Shown here in pieces: positions 1 to 8,490 of a stretch of DNA of 64,000 bases; position 1 is the stretch's first letter, and the number at the start of each line of letters is the position of its first letter. The stretch lies in assembly GCF_002873135.1 (NCBI RefSeq), contig NZ_MCVI01000020.1:213273-277272 (forward strand). The letters run 5' to 3'. The DNA comes from Shewanella sp. 10N.286.48.A6 (lineage in GTDB: Bacteria > Pseudomonadota > Gammaproteobacteria > Enterobacterales > Shewanellaceae). The notes under the pieces are model-generated. The model ran no database searches and had not been told where the DNA came from. It worked only from the letters and a program-made list of their open reading frames with translations. The translations under genes and the position numbers were made by a program.

Positions 1-273
1 CGTGTTGAATCGGAGCTACAACCACCTTCAATGTATAAGGTCGTGTTAAATAACGATGATTACACACCGATGGATTTTGTTATTGAAGTGCTTCAACGCT
101 TTTTTAACAAGGATGAACAGCAAGCCACAGACATCATGTTGGCTATCCATCACCAAGGTAAAGGAATATGTGGTGTTTTTTCATTTGGGATCGCTGAAAC
201 CAAAGTCTTACAAGTAAATCAATTTGCCAGAGAAAACGAACATCCGTTGCTGTGTACATTAGAAGCCGCATAG
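1..273 (+). CDS. clpS: ATP-dependent Clp protease adaptor ClpS (5' end outside window)
   Basis: ClpS hands N-degron substrates to the ClpAP protease by binding the ClpA N-domain. The reading frame is open from base 1, ahead of the internal Met at 31, so the gene is cut by the window edge and about 90 C-terminal residues are visible. Recognisable ClpS features are [16 protein letters not shown] (binding-pocket region), the helix with QRFF, and [11 protein letters not shown] followed by AETK. ClpS proteins are usually about 100-106 residues, so only roughly 10-15 are missing. clpA follows after 58 bp on the same strand, the usual pairing, and bpt and aat lie within 5 kb. The family call is secure; only the true start is unseen. 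Confidence 0.96.
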   Translation, partial: RVESELQPPSMYKVVLNNDDYTPMDFVIEVLQRFFNKDEQQATDIMLAIHHQGKGICGVFSFGIAETKVLQVNQFARENEHPLLCTLEAA

Positions 274-331
274 TGAACTTGCTGTTCACAACCGGTAACT
301 CTGCAGTATTTGAGTATTTTTAGGGGGTGCT

Positions 332-2590
332 ATGCTAAACAAAGATCTTGAAGTCACCTTGAATCTCGCTTTTCAACAAGCTCGAGATTCACGTCATGAA
401 TATATGACAGTAGAACATTTATTATTAGCATTAATTAATAACCCATCGGCTAAAGAAGCACTATTAGCCTGTGGTGCAGATCTGTCTCGTTTACACGAGG
501 AAGTATCTAACTTCATCCAACAAACAACCCCATTAATCGCTGACACCACAGAAGAACGTGAAACTCAGCCTACCTTAGGCTTTCAACGTGTGCTTCAGCG
601 TGCAGTATTTCATGTGCAGTCATCAGGTCGTAATGAAGTCACAGGTGCCAATGTCTTAGTTGCTATTTTTAGTGAGCAAGAGTCTCAGGCTGTATATTTA
701 CTGCGTCGCTGCGAAATAACGCGTTTAGATGTGGTTAACTATATCTCCCACGGTTTACCAAAAGACGATAGTGACGAAGAGATAAATAACCCAGAAGCCA
801 GCGAAGAAGGCACTGAAGCCGGTGAAGATAGAAGTTTATTGGCTCAATTTGCTACAGACTTAAATCAATTATCTAAAGATGGGGTCATAGACCCACTCAT
901 TGGCCGTGATGATGAAGTTGAACGAGCGATTCAAACCTTATGTCGTCGTCGTAAAAATAACCCATTATTGGTCGGTGAGGCTGGTGTGGGTAAAACAGCC
1001 ATTGCTGAAGGTTTAGCCTACCGTATCGTTAATGAGCAAGTACCTGATGTTATCAAAGATGCTACTGTGTATTCGTTAGATTTAGGCTCATTACTCGCTG
1101 GCACTAAATACCGTGGTGATTTTGAAAAACGCTTTAAAGGGCTATTAAAAGAGCTGGCCAAAAATGAACATGCGATTTTATTTATTGATGAAATTCATAC
1201 CATCATTGGTGCAGGTGCCGCTTCAGGTGGGGTAATGGATGCCTCAAATCTGTTAAAACCTTTGTTATCCAACGGCTCACTTCGATGTATGGGCTCAACC
1301 ACATTCCAGGAATACCAAAGTATTTTTGAGAAAGACAGGGCTTTAGCCCGTCGTTTCCAAAAAATTGATATTAACGAACCTTCGGTTGCTGAAACCACTA
1401 AGATTTTACTGGGACTTAAATCAAAGTATGAAGAACATCATGGGGTTCGTTACACTCAGGCTGCAATCAGTTCTGCGGCCAGCTTGTCAGCTAAGCACAT
1501 TAATGACCGTCACTTGCCTGACAAGGCCATTGATGTGATTGATGAGGCGGGCGCTAGAATGGTGATGCTGCCAGCTAGCAAACGTAAAAAAACCATCGGT
1601 CAGCCAGAAATTGAAGCCATTATTGCCAAAATAGCACGTATTCCTGAGAAGTCCGTATCGTCTACTGACAAAGATTTACTTAAGAACCTTGAACGTAACC
1701 TTAAGATGTTGGTATTCGGGCAGGACAAAGCCATTGAGGGCCTTAGCTCTGCCATACGTTTATCTCGAAGCGGCTTAGGTGCAGAGAAAAAGCCTGTGGG
1801 CAGTTTCTTATTTGCCGGCCCTACTGGGGTGGGTAAAACCGAGGTGACTAATCAGTTGGCATCATGTTTAAACATGAAGCTTATCCGTTTTGATATGTCT
1901 GAGTATACCGAAAGACATACGGTTTCACGTTTAATTGGTTCACCACCCGGTTATGTCGGTTACGAGCAAGGCGGTTTACTTACTGATGCCGTAATTAAAA
2001 ACCCGCATTGTGTGGTGCTGCTAGATGAAATCGAAAAAGCTCACCCTGACATTTATAATTTGCTGTTGCAAGTCATGGATCACGGTACCTTAACCGATAA
2101 TAACGGTCGCAAAGCAGACTTTAGAAATGTGACCTTGGTGATGACCACCAATGCTGGCGTTCAAGAGTCTATCCGTACTTCAATAGGCTTTAAGCAACAA
2201 GACAACAGCCTTAATGCGATGTCAGAAATTAATAAAGTGTTTTCACCAGAGTTTCGAAATCGTTTAGATTCGATTATTTGGTTTAATCATCTTGATATGA
2301 CCATTATTGCTAAGGTTGTCGATAAGTTCCTTATTGAGCTGCAAGCGCAGTTAGATGAGAAGCGTGTCACCCTCGAGGTCACTGATGAAGCGCGCACTTT
2401 ATTAGCTGAAAAGGGTTACGATAAAAATATGGGCGCTCGCCCGATGAGCCGTGTTGTTACTGAGTTAATCAAACGACCATTGGCTGATGAAATCTTATTT
2501 GGCAAGCTTGAAGCTGGTGGAATAGCAAAAGTTGATGTCAAAGATAATGAGCTGGTGATCAGTTGCGAATGTGAAGAGAAAGTCTCTTAA
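332..2590 (+). CDS. clpA: ATP-dependent Clp protease ATP-binding subunit ClpA
   Basis: This is the AAA+ unfoldase that works with ClpP and takes substrates from ClpS. The protein is 752 residues, close to E. coli ClpA (758). In order: a Clp_N double repeat (about 1-140), an acidic linker (145-165), D1 with Walker A GEAGVGKT (215-222) and Walker B ILFIDEIHT (near 282-290), then D2 with Walker A GPTGVGKT (496-503) and VVLLDEIEKAHP. An IGF tripeptide in TSIGFKQQDN sits where ClpA carries its ClpP-docking IGL/IGF loop. The absence of a ClpB-type middle coiled coil supports ClpA. An AGGGGG ribosome-binding site precedes the ATG and a hairpin terminator follows the stop. Confidence 0.98.
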   Translation: MLNKDLEVTLNLAFQQARDSRHEYMTVEHLLLALINNPSAKEALLACGADLSRLHEEVSNFIQQTTPLIADTTEERETQPTLGFQRVLQRAVFHVQSSGRNEVTGANVLVAIFSEQESQAVYLLRRCEITRLDVVNYISHGLPKDDSDEEINNPEASEEGTEAGEDRSLLAQFATDLNQLSKDGVIDPLIGRDDEVERAIQTLCRRRKNNPLLVGEAGVGKTAIAEGLAYRIVNEQVPDVIKDATVYSLDLGSLLAGTKYRGDFEKRFKGLLKELAKNEHAILFIDEIHTIIGAGAASGGVMDASNLLKPLLSNGSLRCMGSTTFQEYQSIFEKDRALARRFQKIDINEPSVAETTKILLGLKSKYEEHHGVRYTQAAISSAASLSAKHINDRHLPDKAIDVIDEAGARMVMLPASKRKKTIGQPEIEAIIAKIARIPEKSVSSTDKDLLKNLERNLKMLVFGQDKAIEGLSSAIRLSRSGLGAEKKPVGSFLFAGPTGVGKTEVTNQLASCLNMKLIRFDMSEYTERHTVSRLIGSPPGYVGYEQGGLLTDAVIKNPHCVVLLDEIEKAHPDIYNLLLQVMDHGTLTDNNGRKADFRNVTLVMTTNAGVQESIRTSIGFKQQDNSLNAMSEINKVFSPEFRNRLDSIIWFNHLDMTIIAKVVDKFLIELQAQLDEKRVTLEVTDEARTLLAEKGYDKNMGARPMSRVVTELIKRPLADEILFGKLEAGGIAKVDVKDNELVISCECEEKVS

Positions 2591-2614
2591 ACCTTGTTAA
2601 TTATTTGGCTCAAA

Positions 2615-2652
2615 TAAAAATGGCTATCTGTTTTCAGATAGCCATTTTTTTC
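2615..2652 (+). terminator. Rho-independent terminator of clpS-clpA
   Basis: Stem arms ATGGCTATCTG and CAGATAGCCAT around a TTTT loop, flanked by A-run and T-run, start about 25 bp after the clpA stop. The structure is nearly symmetrical, so it could also act on the minus strand. Confidence 0.9.
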
Positions 2653-2727
2653 TTGACGTTAATCGCCTAATTACTATTACTAAAAATTACTGCTAATTCT
2701 TAGTATTTGCCAGGATAGCTAGCAAAT

Positions 2728-2756
2728 AAAAAACCCGACATTAAAGCCGGGTTTTT
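2728..2756 (-). terminator. Rho-independent terminator of infA
   Basis: Arms AACCCGAC and GCCGGGTT around ATTAAA, with A/T runs on both sides, lie 17 bp beyond the infA stop codon. Read on the minus strand it is a GC stem followed by a T-run. Confidence 0.85.
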
Positions 2757-2772
2757 AATATATGAGGCAGGA

Positions 2773-3012
<240 letters not shown>

Positions 3013-3074
3013 TCAAATATAAAAAATTCGCCGTATCATGCCGTAAAAAGCGCGAGCTGTAAAGGCTTGAAACA

Positions 3075-3788
3075 CTAAAGCATAGGTTCTTTTTCAATAT
3101 GTTGCCATCCTTGAGCTGTTAAGATTTGATAAGGACGATATAAACGCTTGTAATTCATTTTACGATTTTCATCAATTTGGTAGCCTAAATAAAGAAATTG
3201 CTTATGTTTTTGCTGCGCGAGCTGGCATTGCAATAAAATCATATATGACCCTAAGGAACGTTTTGCATATTCGGGGTCAAAATAACTGTAAATTGCCGAC
3301 ATTGAATGCGTCATCATATCGGTTACAGCAACGCCAATGAGCTTTTGTTGATCATAAACTTCAATGAAGGTATCAGGTAGCCACTGGCAAGCAAGAAAGT
3401 CGTTAAACTGGCTCTCAGAGGGAGGATACATAGGACCATCAAAATGGCGACCAATAATATATTGTTCATATAATTGATAATGTGCCGCCGTACGCTCGTG
3501 CGTAACTTTCCAGGTTAAATCTTGATTATTCTTTAAGGTTCTTTTTTGTCTTTTGGATACCTTAAACTGGCCAACATCCACTCGAATGGACTGACAAGCC
3601 TGACAGCTAGGACATCTGGGTTTGTAAATTGAACTGCCATTACGTCTAAAACCCATTCCTAACAATTGTTCGAATAAGTTTGCGTCAAGTTCAGACTCTT
3701 GAATAACAAGTAATTGCTCTTGTAAACCGTCAATATAATTACAATCAAACGGCTGGGTTAGGCCAACGCTAATGCTTCTAGAACTCAA
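3075..3788 (-). CDS. bpt: Aspartate/glutamate leucyltransferase (Bpt, ATE-family arginyltransferase homologue)
   Basis: Bpt transfers leucine from Leu-tRNA to N-terminal Asp or Glu, turning secondary N-degrons into primary ones for ClpS. The family's Cys-rich N-terminus is visible (FDCNYIDG, then a CPSCQACQSIRVDV cluster), as are GRHFDGPMYPPSESQF and the C-terminal YLGYQIDENRKMNYKRLYRP. The longest frame begins at an ATG at 3818. I prefer the TTG at 3788 because AAGAGG lies 6-7 nt upstream and the resulting 237-residue protein starts where I recall Shewanella homologues starting. With this start the gene overlaps the end of aat by 11 nt, so translation is probably coupled. The start is uncertain; the family is not. 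Confidence 0.93.
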   Translation of the reverse strand: MSSRSISVGLTQPFDCNYIDGLQEQLLVIQESELDANLFEQLLGMGFRRNGSSIYKPRCPSCQACQSIRVDVGQFKVSKRQKRTLKNNQDLTWKVTHERTAAHYQLYEQYIIGRHFDGPMYPPSESQFNDFLACQWLPDTFIEVYDQQKLIGVAVTDMMTHSMSAIYSYFDPEYAKRSLGSYMILLQCQLAQQKHKQFLYLGYQIDENRKMNYKRLYRPYQILTAQGWQHIEKEPML

Positions 3789-4485
3789 AATAGACCTCTT
3801 GTTGTAACCAAGTATCATCGTTAATAACTTGATTTCGTAATTTTTTTAGTTGAGCTAAAAATGCTTTTCTGGGAACGTCTACGGCGCCTAAATTGGCTAG
3901 GTGAGGGTTCATAATCTGTGCATCAATGAGTTTAAAACCCTTGTCGAATAAATGCTGGTTGAGCATAGCAAAGGCCGCTTTTGAGGCATTAGATTGACGA
4001 TGAAACATTGACTCGCCACAAAACACGCTTCCCACTGCAATGCCGTATAAGCCGCCAACTAGCTCATCATTATCCCACACTTCAATTGAATGTGCTTTTC
4101 CCAGTTTATGCAGCTGTATATAGGCCTGCTGGATGTCAGATGAAATCCAAGTGCCTTGCTGTGTGAGCCTAGGTTGTGAGCAAGCATGGATAACCTCAGT
4201 GAAGGCTTTATTAATACTAAAGCGCCATGGACTTTTTTTGAGCAGCTTTAACATACTTTTATTTACTGCATGTCGCTTGGGGATAAAAATGGCTCTAGGA
4301 TCTGGTGACCACCAAAGGATGGGGTCGTGTTCATTAAACCAAGGGAATATGCCTTGATAGTAGGCTTCCACAAGGCGTTGCGGGCTTAAATCACCACCAA
4401 CAGCTAGTAAACCATTGGGATCTGACAATGCTTGTTGTGGATCTGGAAATAATGGCAGCTTATTTAAATAGGACAGTGAGTTCAC
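3778..4485 (-). CDS. aat: Leucyl/phenylalanyl-tRNA--protein transferase
   Basis: Aat adds Leu or Phe to proteins beginning with Lys or Arg, creating primary N-degrons for ClpS-ClpAP. The family core is clear: FPDPQQALSDPNGLLAVGGDLS, YYQGIFPWFNEHDPILWWSP DPRAIF, GTWISSDIQQAYIQLH, GESMFHR and DAQIMNPHLANLGA. The open frame extends to an ATG at 4518, but the GTG at 4485 gives an N-terminus whose spacing to the FPDP block matches E. coli Aat. Neither start has a strong ribosome-binding site, so the choice is tentative. The gene overlaps bpt at its 3' end and is divergent from the glycine-zipper gene at 4539. Confidence 0.95.
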   Translation of the reverse strand: MNSLSYLNKLPLFPDPQQALSDPNGLLAVGGDLSPQRLVEAYYQGIFPWFNEHDPILWWSPDPRAIFIPKRHAVNKSMLKLLKKSPWRFSINKAFTEVIHACSQPRLTQQGTWISSDIQQAYIQLHKLGKAHSIEVWDNDELVGGLYGIAVGSVFCGESMFHRQSNASKAAFAMLNQHLFDKGFKLIDAQIMNPHLANLGAVDVPRKAFLAQLKKLRNQVINDDTWLQQEVYFEF

Positions 4486-4538
4486 AATTGAGTATATTAA
4501 TGAGTAGACCTTATGCATACGTTAGCGGAATTTTGCCT

Positions 4539-5027
4539 ATGTTGAAACTCACAAACTGTTCTCAAGCACTTTTTAGTGCGATTTTGTTTATCTTAGTCTC
4601 CGTCTCAGCGCCAGTAAGTGCGGTTTATGACCGAAATCAAGCTGCTCCAGTAGAAAAGGTTATTTACGGCCAAGTTGAATCAATCAAACACGTCACTCAA
4701 ACCCAGTTAGTGGAAGACCGCAATGTTGGTTGGAAGACATTCGGTGGTGCATTAGTTGGCGGCGTTATTGGTCATCAATTTGGCGGAGGCTCAGGCCAAG
4801 ATGTTGCAACTGTGCTTGGTGCGTTAGTGGGCGGCGCTGCTGCAAATCAGTATGGAAACACGACCAGAACATTAGAATATAAACTCATTGAAATGATGAT
4901 AAACCTTGATGATGGTAGCCAAGTGATGGTGATTCAAGATCAAGATCCTGGCATGGCATTTAACGCAGGTGACGAAGTGAGGGTGGTTTATCTAAAAGGC
5001 TATGTCAGAGTTGATTTAGCCATGTAA
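4539..5027 (+). CDS. Glycine-zipper 2TM-domain envelope protein (SlyB/PcpF-like)
   Basis: This is a predicted secreted or outer-membrane-associated protein of about 162 residues. From the ATG at 4539 (AGCGGA upstream) a signal peptide is visible: a hydrophobic run FSAILFILVSVSAPVSA with a probable cleavage after SA. No lipobox Cys is present, unlike SlyB lipoproteins. The middle carries a glycine zipper, GGALVGGVIGHQFGGG and ALVGGAAANQYG, typical of the Rick_17kDa_Anti/2TM family. The C-terminal part, with DDGSQVMVIQ and GDEVRVVYLKGYVRV, resembles the SlyB C-terminal fold. The frame is open further upstream into aat, but that extension would lack a signal peptide at its N-terminus. Its exact role is not known to me. 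Confidence 0.8.
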   Translation: MLKLTNCSQALFSAILFILVSVSAPVSAVYDRNQAAPVEKVIYGQVESIKHVTQTQLVEDRNVGWKTFGGALVGGVIGHQFGGGSGQDVATVLGALVGGAAANQYGNTTRTLEYKLIEMMINLDDGSQVMVIQDQDPGMAFNAGDEVRVVYLKGYVRVDLAM

Positions 5028-5040
5028 GTCTGGATGTAAT

Positions 5041-5084
5041 TTACACAATAAAAAAGGAGCCTAAGCTCCTTTTTTATTGTGTAA
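5041..5084. terminator. Bidirectional terminator with perfect 20-bp stem
   Basis: Two perfectly complementary 20-nt arms (5041-5060 and 5065-5084) flank a CTAA loop. The GC core GGAGC/GCTCC is bordered by A6 and T6 runs. It lies between two convergent genes and can end transcription in both directions. Confidence 0.92.
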
Positions 5085-5096
5085 ACGCACCTGAAA

Positions 5097-5459
5097 CTAG
5101 AAACCGCGAGGTAAGGTACTTTTACCTGCCGCAGCTAGTTTTTCACGCCATAATTCTTTTGGCGTTTTACCACCAGAAGTTGACGTTGCTGGTGTACTTG
5201 CAACTTTAACAGCAGGCTTTTTAGCAACTGCTTTTTTTGCGACAACTGCTTTAACCGGCTTATCTGCTACAGGCGCAACAGCGGTTTGACCTTGTGTGGC
5301 TTCAAGGTGCATTTTCTCAAGTTCGCTAAAGCGTATCGACTTGCCGCCATCAATTTTGTACCAACTGCCTTTCTGTTCAATTTCAACAGATTTACCAGTT
5401 TGATTTTCAAGAGCCGCGGTTAATTCAGCGATAAGCGCTTCTTTTGTCAAGTTTGACAT
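5097..5459 (-). CDS. Conserved hypothetical protein with Ala/Lys-rich linker
   Basis: I do not recognise a named family. The 120-residue protein has three parts: an N-terminal region (about 1-55) with LTKEALIAELTAALE and GSWYKIDGGKSIRFSELEKMHLEA; a low-complexity Ala/Lys/Pro/Val linker (about 60-95) resembling the flexible tails of nucleic-acid-binding proteins; and a short C-terminal block TPKELWREKLAAAGKSTLPRGF-like ending (about 98-120). No signal peptide or membrane segment is seen. The coding sequence has a clear ATG and shares a bidirectional terminator with the upstream convergent gene. Two conserved-looking ends around a basic linker suggest a small RNA- or ribosome-associated protein, but this is inference only. 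Confidence 0.8.
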   Translation of the reverse strand: MSNLTKEALIAELTAALENQTGKSVEIEQKGSWYKIDGGKSIRFSELEKMHLEATQGQTAVAPVADKPVKAVVAKKAVAKKPAVKVASTPATSTSGGKTPKELWREKLAAAGKSTLPRGF

Positions 5460-5655
5460 TTTGAGACCTATTTTTATTTATTGAATAGTTTATTTAATGT
5501 GTTCAACATCCCGTGGGCTAATTTTAATGTTTAATGTACTTAAAAGTCCAATTTATGCAAAAATCGCTCAGCTATTAGCCAATCTTAACAAGGGTTTTTC
5601 AATAAGTATTGGTCTGCGTTACACTATTACTATCAATAAATTTAGGGTTAGTTTT

Positions 5656-6423
5656 ATGTCATTAACGTCTGTATCTCGCCAACAATTGTCTAAATATCTC
5701 AATGATTTTCTGAATGTGAATCAGTTTAAAGATTACGCTCCCAATGGGCTGCAAGTGCAGGGCACTGAACACATCAGCACGATTGTGACTGGCGTTACCG
5801 CTTGCCAAGCATTAATCGATCAAGCTGCAGCATTAAATGCAGACGCGATTTTAGTGCACCATGGTTTTTTTTGGAAAAATGAACCCGAAGTGCTTACTGG
5901 TATGAAATACCAAAGAATAAAATCACTAATGACCCACGATATGAATTTATTCGGCTATCATTTACCTTTAGATGCACATCAAACACTGGGTAATAATGCT
6001 GAATTAGCTAAAGAATTAGGTATTGTCGATGTTGAGGTGTGTACCGATATACCGCAAAATTTACTATGGCAGGGGAAATTTCCTCAGCCATTAACTGTTG
6101 CACAAGTTAATGCATTATTAACAGAGAAGCTTAATCGAGTGCCATTACACATTGGTGACGAGACTGAGGTTATTTCATCTATTGCTTGGTGTACTGGCGG
6201 GGCGCAGGATTATATTGATCATGCTGCAGGCTTGAACGTTGACGCCTTTATCAGTGGTGAAGTGTCAGAAAGGACCTTTCATTGCGCTATGGAGCAAGGG
6301 ATCCATTACTTTGCCGCCGGTCATCATGCTACAGAGCAATTTGGTATAAAAGCTTTAGGTGAACATTTAGCCAATGAATTTGGTTTAACCCATCACTATA
6401 TTGATATTGTGAACCCTGTGTAA
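5656..6423 (+). CDS. Nif3-like dinuclear metal centre protein (YbgI family)
   Basis: NIF3/YbgI proteins form toroidal hexamers with a two-metal site; they are often annotated as GTP cyclohydrolase I type 2 homologues, but the cellular role is unsettled. The frame is open from 5497; the ATG at 5656 gives 255 residues, close to E. coli YbgI (247), and begins with the expected VSRQQLSKYLNDFLN. Family signatures are DYAPNGLQVQG, DAILVHHGFFW, FGYHLPLDAH, AWCTGGAQDYID, GEVSERTFHCAMEQGIHYFAAGHHATE. The His pairs and the Glu near the end are probable metal ligands. The Kef-type antiporter follows after 46 bp on the same strand. Confidence 0.93.
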   Translation: MSLTSVSRQQLSKYLNDFLNVNQFKDYAPNGLQVQGTEHISTIVTGVTACQALIDQAAALNADAILVHHGFFWKNEPEVLTGMKYQRIKSLMTHDMNLFGYHLPLDAHQTLGNNAELAKELGIVDVEVCTDIPQNLLWQGKFPQPLTVAQVNALLTEKLNRVPLHIGDETEVISSIAWCTGGAQDYIDHAAGLNVDAFISGEVSERTFHCAMEQGIHYFAAGHHATEQFGIKALGEHLANEFGLTHHYIDIVNPV

Positions 6424-6469
6424 TGTTTGTCACCTGAGCGCAAAATAACTACAGATAAGGAATAAATGG

Positions 6470-8410
6470 ATGACTGAGTATTTTTTACAAGCGTTTATAT
6501 ATTTATCAGCTGCAGTTATCGCCGTACCATTGGCTCAGCGTTTAGGGCTTGGCTCAGTGCTTGGCTATTTAATTGCCGGACTGGTCATTGGTCCCATCAT
6601 CGGCCTTGTTGGCAGTGAAACCAGCACCATTCAGCATTTTGCTGAATTTGGTGTAGTGATGATGTTATTTCTGGTGGGCTTAGAGTTAGAGCCTAAAATG
6701 CTGTGGTCCATGCGGCATCGTCTTATTGGCATGGGCGGGTTACAAGTTGGCTTGTCAGTGGGCGGTGTGATGGCCATTGCGATGTTATTTGATATTCAAT
6801 GGTCAATCGCATTAACCATAGGTTTGATTTTTTCATTGTCTTCAACAGCAATTGTATTGCAGACCTTTAATGAAAAAGGCTTAATTAAAACGCCTGCCGG
6901 TCGAAATGCATTCTCAGTGCTTCTGTTTCAAGATATTGCCGTGATCCCCATGTTGGCGTTAATCCCATTGCTAGCGTTACCTGAATTAGTCGCAGTGACA
7001 CAAACAGCGGTGTCTGAGGCAGCAGCCCATCATGAAGAGTTATCCTTGGTGGCTGAACTCTCCAGTGGTGTGTATGCCATCGTTTTAGTGCTCTCAATCG
7101 CTTTTGTTATTTTTGGCGGCCATTATTTAACTCGACCCATTTTTAAATTTGTTGCAGATTCTGGTGTCAGAGAGATTTCAACTGCTGCGGCATTATTGTT
7201 AGTTATTGGCATTGCGGCATTAATGAGTTTGGTTGAGGTTTCACCTGCTTTAGGCACATTTTTAGCAGGTGTGGTACTGGCTAATAGTGAGTTTAAGCAT
7301 GAACTTGAGGCGAATATTGCGCCGTTTAAAGGTTTATTACTGGGGCTATTTTTCATTACCGTGGGGGCGGGGATTGATTTTGACATCTTATGGCAATATC
7401 TAGGAGCCATTTTAGCCATTACTTTTGGGGTGATGTTTTTAAAGGCATTGGTGTTATTTATATTGTCTTTTATATTCCGAATTACAGGTAGTGATAGGTG
7501 GCTGTTTACCCTAAGTCTCGCTCAAGCGGGTGAATTCGGTTTTGTGTTATTGAGCTTTAGCCAACAAAATGATGTATTACCCATTCATATCGCCCAGCCA
7601 TTATCTATTGTGGTTGCCTTGTCGATGTTTTTGACTCCAGGCTTATTCATCTTCTATGAAAAGTTTATTGTGCCCAAATATGAAAAGAACTCAAACGAGC
7701 GGGAACAAGATACGGTTGATGAGCAAGGTGTGGTGATCATTGCCGGTATCGGTCGTTTTGGTCAAATAGTCAATCGATTACTGTTATCTAACGGGGTGAA
7801 AACGGTTGTACTAGACCGTCAGGCATCCCAAGTGGATACATTGAGAAAAATCAAAACCAAAGCCTTTTATGGTGATGCCACCAGGCCTGATTTATTAGAA
7901 ACAGCAGGTGTTGCCAACGCTGCCGCCTTTGTCATTGCCATTGATGATCAGCAAAGTAGTATTGAGTTGGTTAAGTACCTTAAACATAAATACCCACAGC
8001 TTAAAGTCATCAGCCGTGCTTTTGACCGTGGTCATGGGCACTTATTGCGAGAAGCTGGCGCAGATTTTGTCGAGTCAGAAACCTTCCACTCCGCCCTGAA
8101 AGTTGGTGCGGCGTCGATGCGGGCAATGGGATTTTCTGATGAGTTAGTCAGTCAGCAAAAGCTAACATATCAAAGAGTTGAAAAAGAAGCGGCAGATGCC
8201 TTATATAAAGAATGGTTGAAGCGACCTGAAGGTGAACGCTATGGCAATGATTTCATCAGTCTGTTTATGCTTTACGAAGAGCGAATGAAGCAAGCCATTG
8301 AAGCAGATACAGAGGCTTATAATAGCCGTAACTTTGCCAAAGAGGCGCCTTGTGATAGCTCTGATGATTGTCAAAATCCAAGTCAAAAACCATCTCAAAG
8401 TCCAGTATAA
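6470..8410 (+). CDS. CPA2-family monovalent cation:proton antiporter, KefB/KefC type
   Basis: This is a 646-residue inner-membrane K+/H+ antiporter of the glutathione-gated Kef type. The N-terminal two thirds hold about 12 hydrophobic segments with the CPA2 hallmarks LVGLELEPKMLW and FSLSSTAIVLQ, plus PALGTFLAGVVLANSEF and QAGEFGFVLLSF. The cytoplasmic RCK/TrkA-N domain begins near residue 420 with the nucleotide-binding VVIIAGIGRFGQIVNRLL and an Asp ending the second strand. The C-terminus is polar and Ser/Gln-rich. No KefF/KefG-type ancillary gene is adjacent, so I cannot choose between KefB and KefC; those symbols would be guesses. Confidence 0.9.
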   Translation: MTEYFLQAFIYLSAAVIAVPLAQRLGLGSVLGYLIAGLVIGPIIGLVGSETSTIQHFAEFGVVMMLFLVGLELEPKMLWSMRHRLIGMGGLQVGLSVGGVMAIAMLFDIQWSIALTIGLIFSLSSTAIVLQTFNEKGLIKTPAGRNAFSVLLFQDIAVIPMLALIPLLALPELVAVTQTAVSEAAAHHEELSLVAELSSGVYAIVLVLSIAFVIFGGHYLTRPIFKFVADSGVREISTAAALLLVIGIAALMSLVEVSPALGTFLAGVVLANSEFKHELEANIAPFKGLLLGLFFITVGAGIDFDILWQYLGAILAITFGVMFLKALVLFILSFIFRITGSDRWLFTLSLAQAGEFGFVLLSFSQQNDVLPIHIAQPLSIVVALSMFLTPGLFIFYEKFIVPKYEKNSNEREQDTVDEQGVVIIAGIGRFGQIVNRLLLSNGVKTVVLDRQASQVDTLRKIKTKAFYGDATRPDLLETAGVANAAAFVIAIDDQQSSIELVKYLKHKYPQLKVISRAFDRGHGHLLREAGADFVESETFHSALKVGAASMRAMGFSDELVSQQKLTYQRVEKEAADALYKEWLKRPEGERYGNDFISLFMLYEERMKQAIEADTEAYNSRNFAKEAPCDSSDDCQNPSQKPSQSPV

Positions 8411-8442
8411 ATCTCAGCCTAAAATCTGAGTGCTAGTGCCAT

Positions 8443-8468
8443 AAAAAAGGCCATCTTTTGATGGCCTT
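8443..8468 (-). terminator. Rho-independent terminator of metG
   Basis: Arms AAGGCCATC and GATGGCCTT around TTTT. On the minus strand the stem is followed by a T-run (the A6 at 8443-8448), placing it about 20 bp after the metG stop. Confidence 0.87.
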
Positions 8469-8490
8469 ACTATTCAAGCTTTGTTGCTAA

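Noticed and set aside
4428..4538. Upstream extension of the glycine-zipper gene
   Set aside because: It runs antisense through the aat start and would bury the signal peptide; the ATG at 4539 is better.
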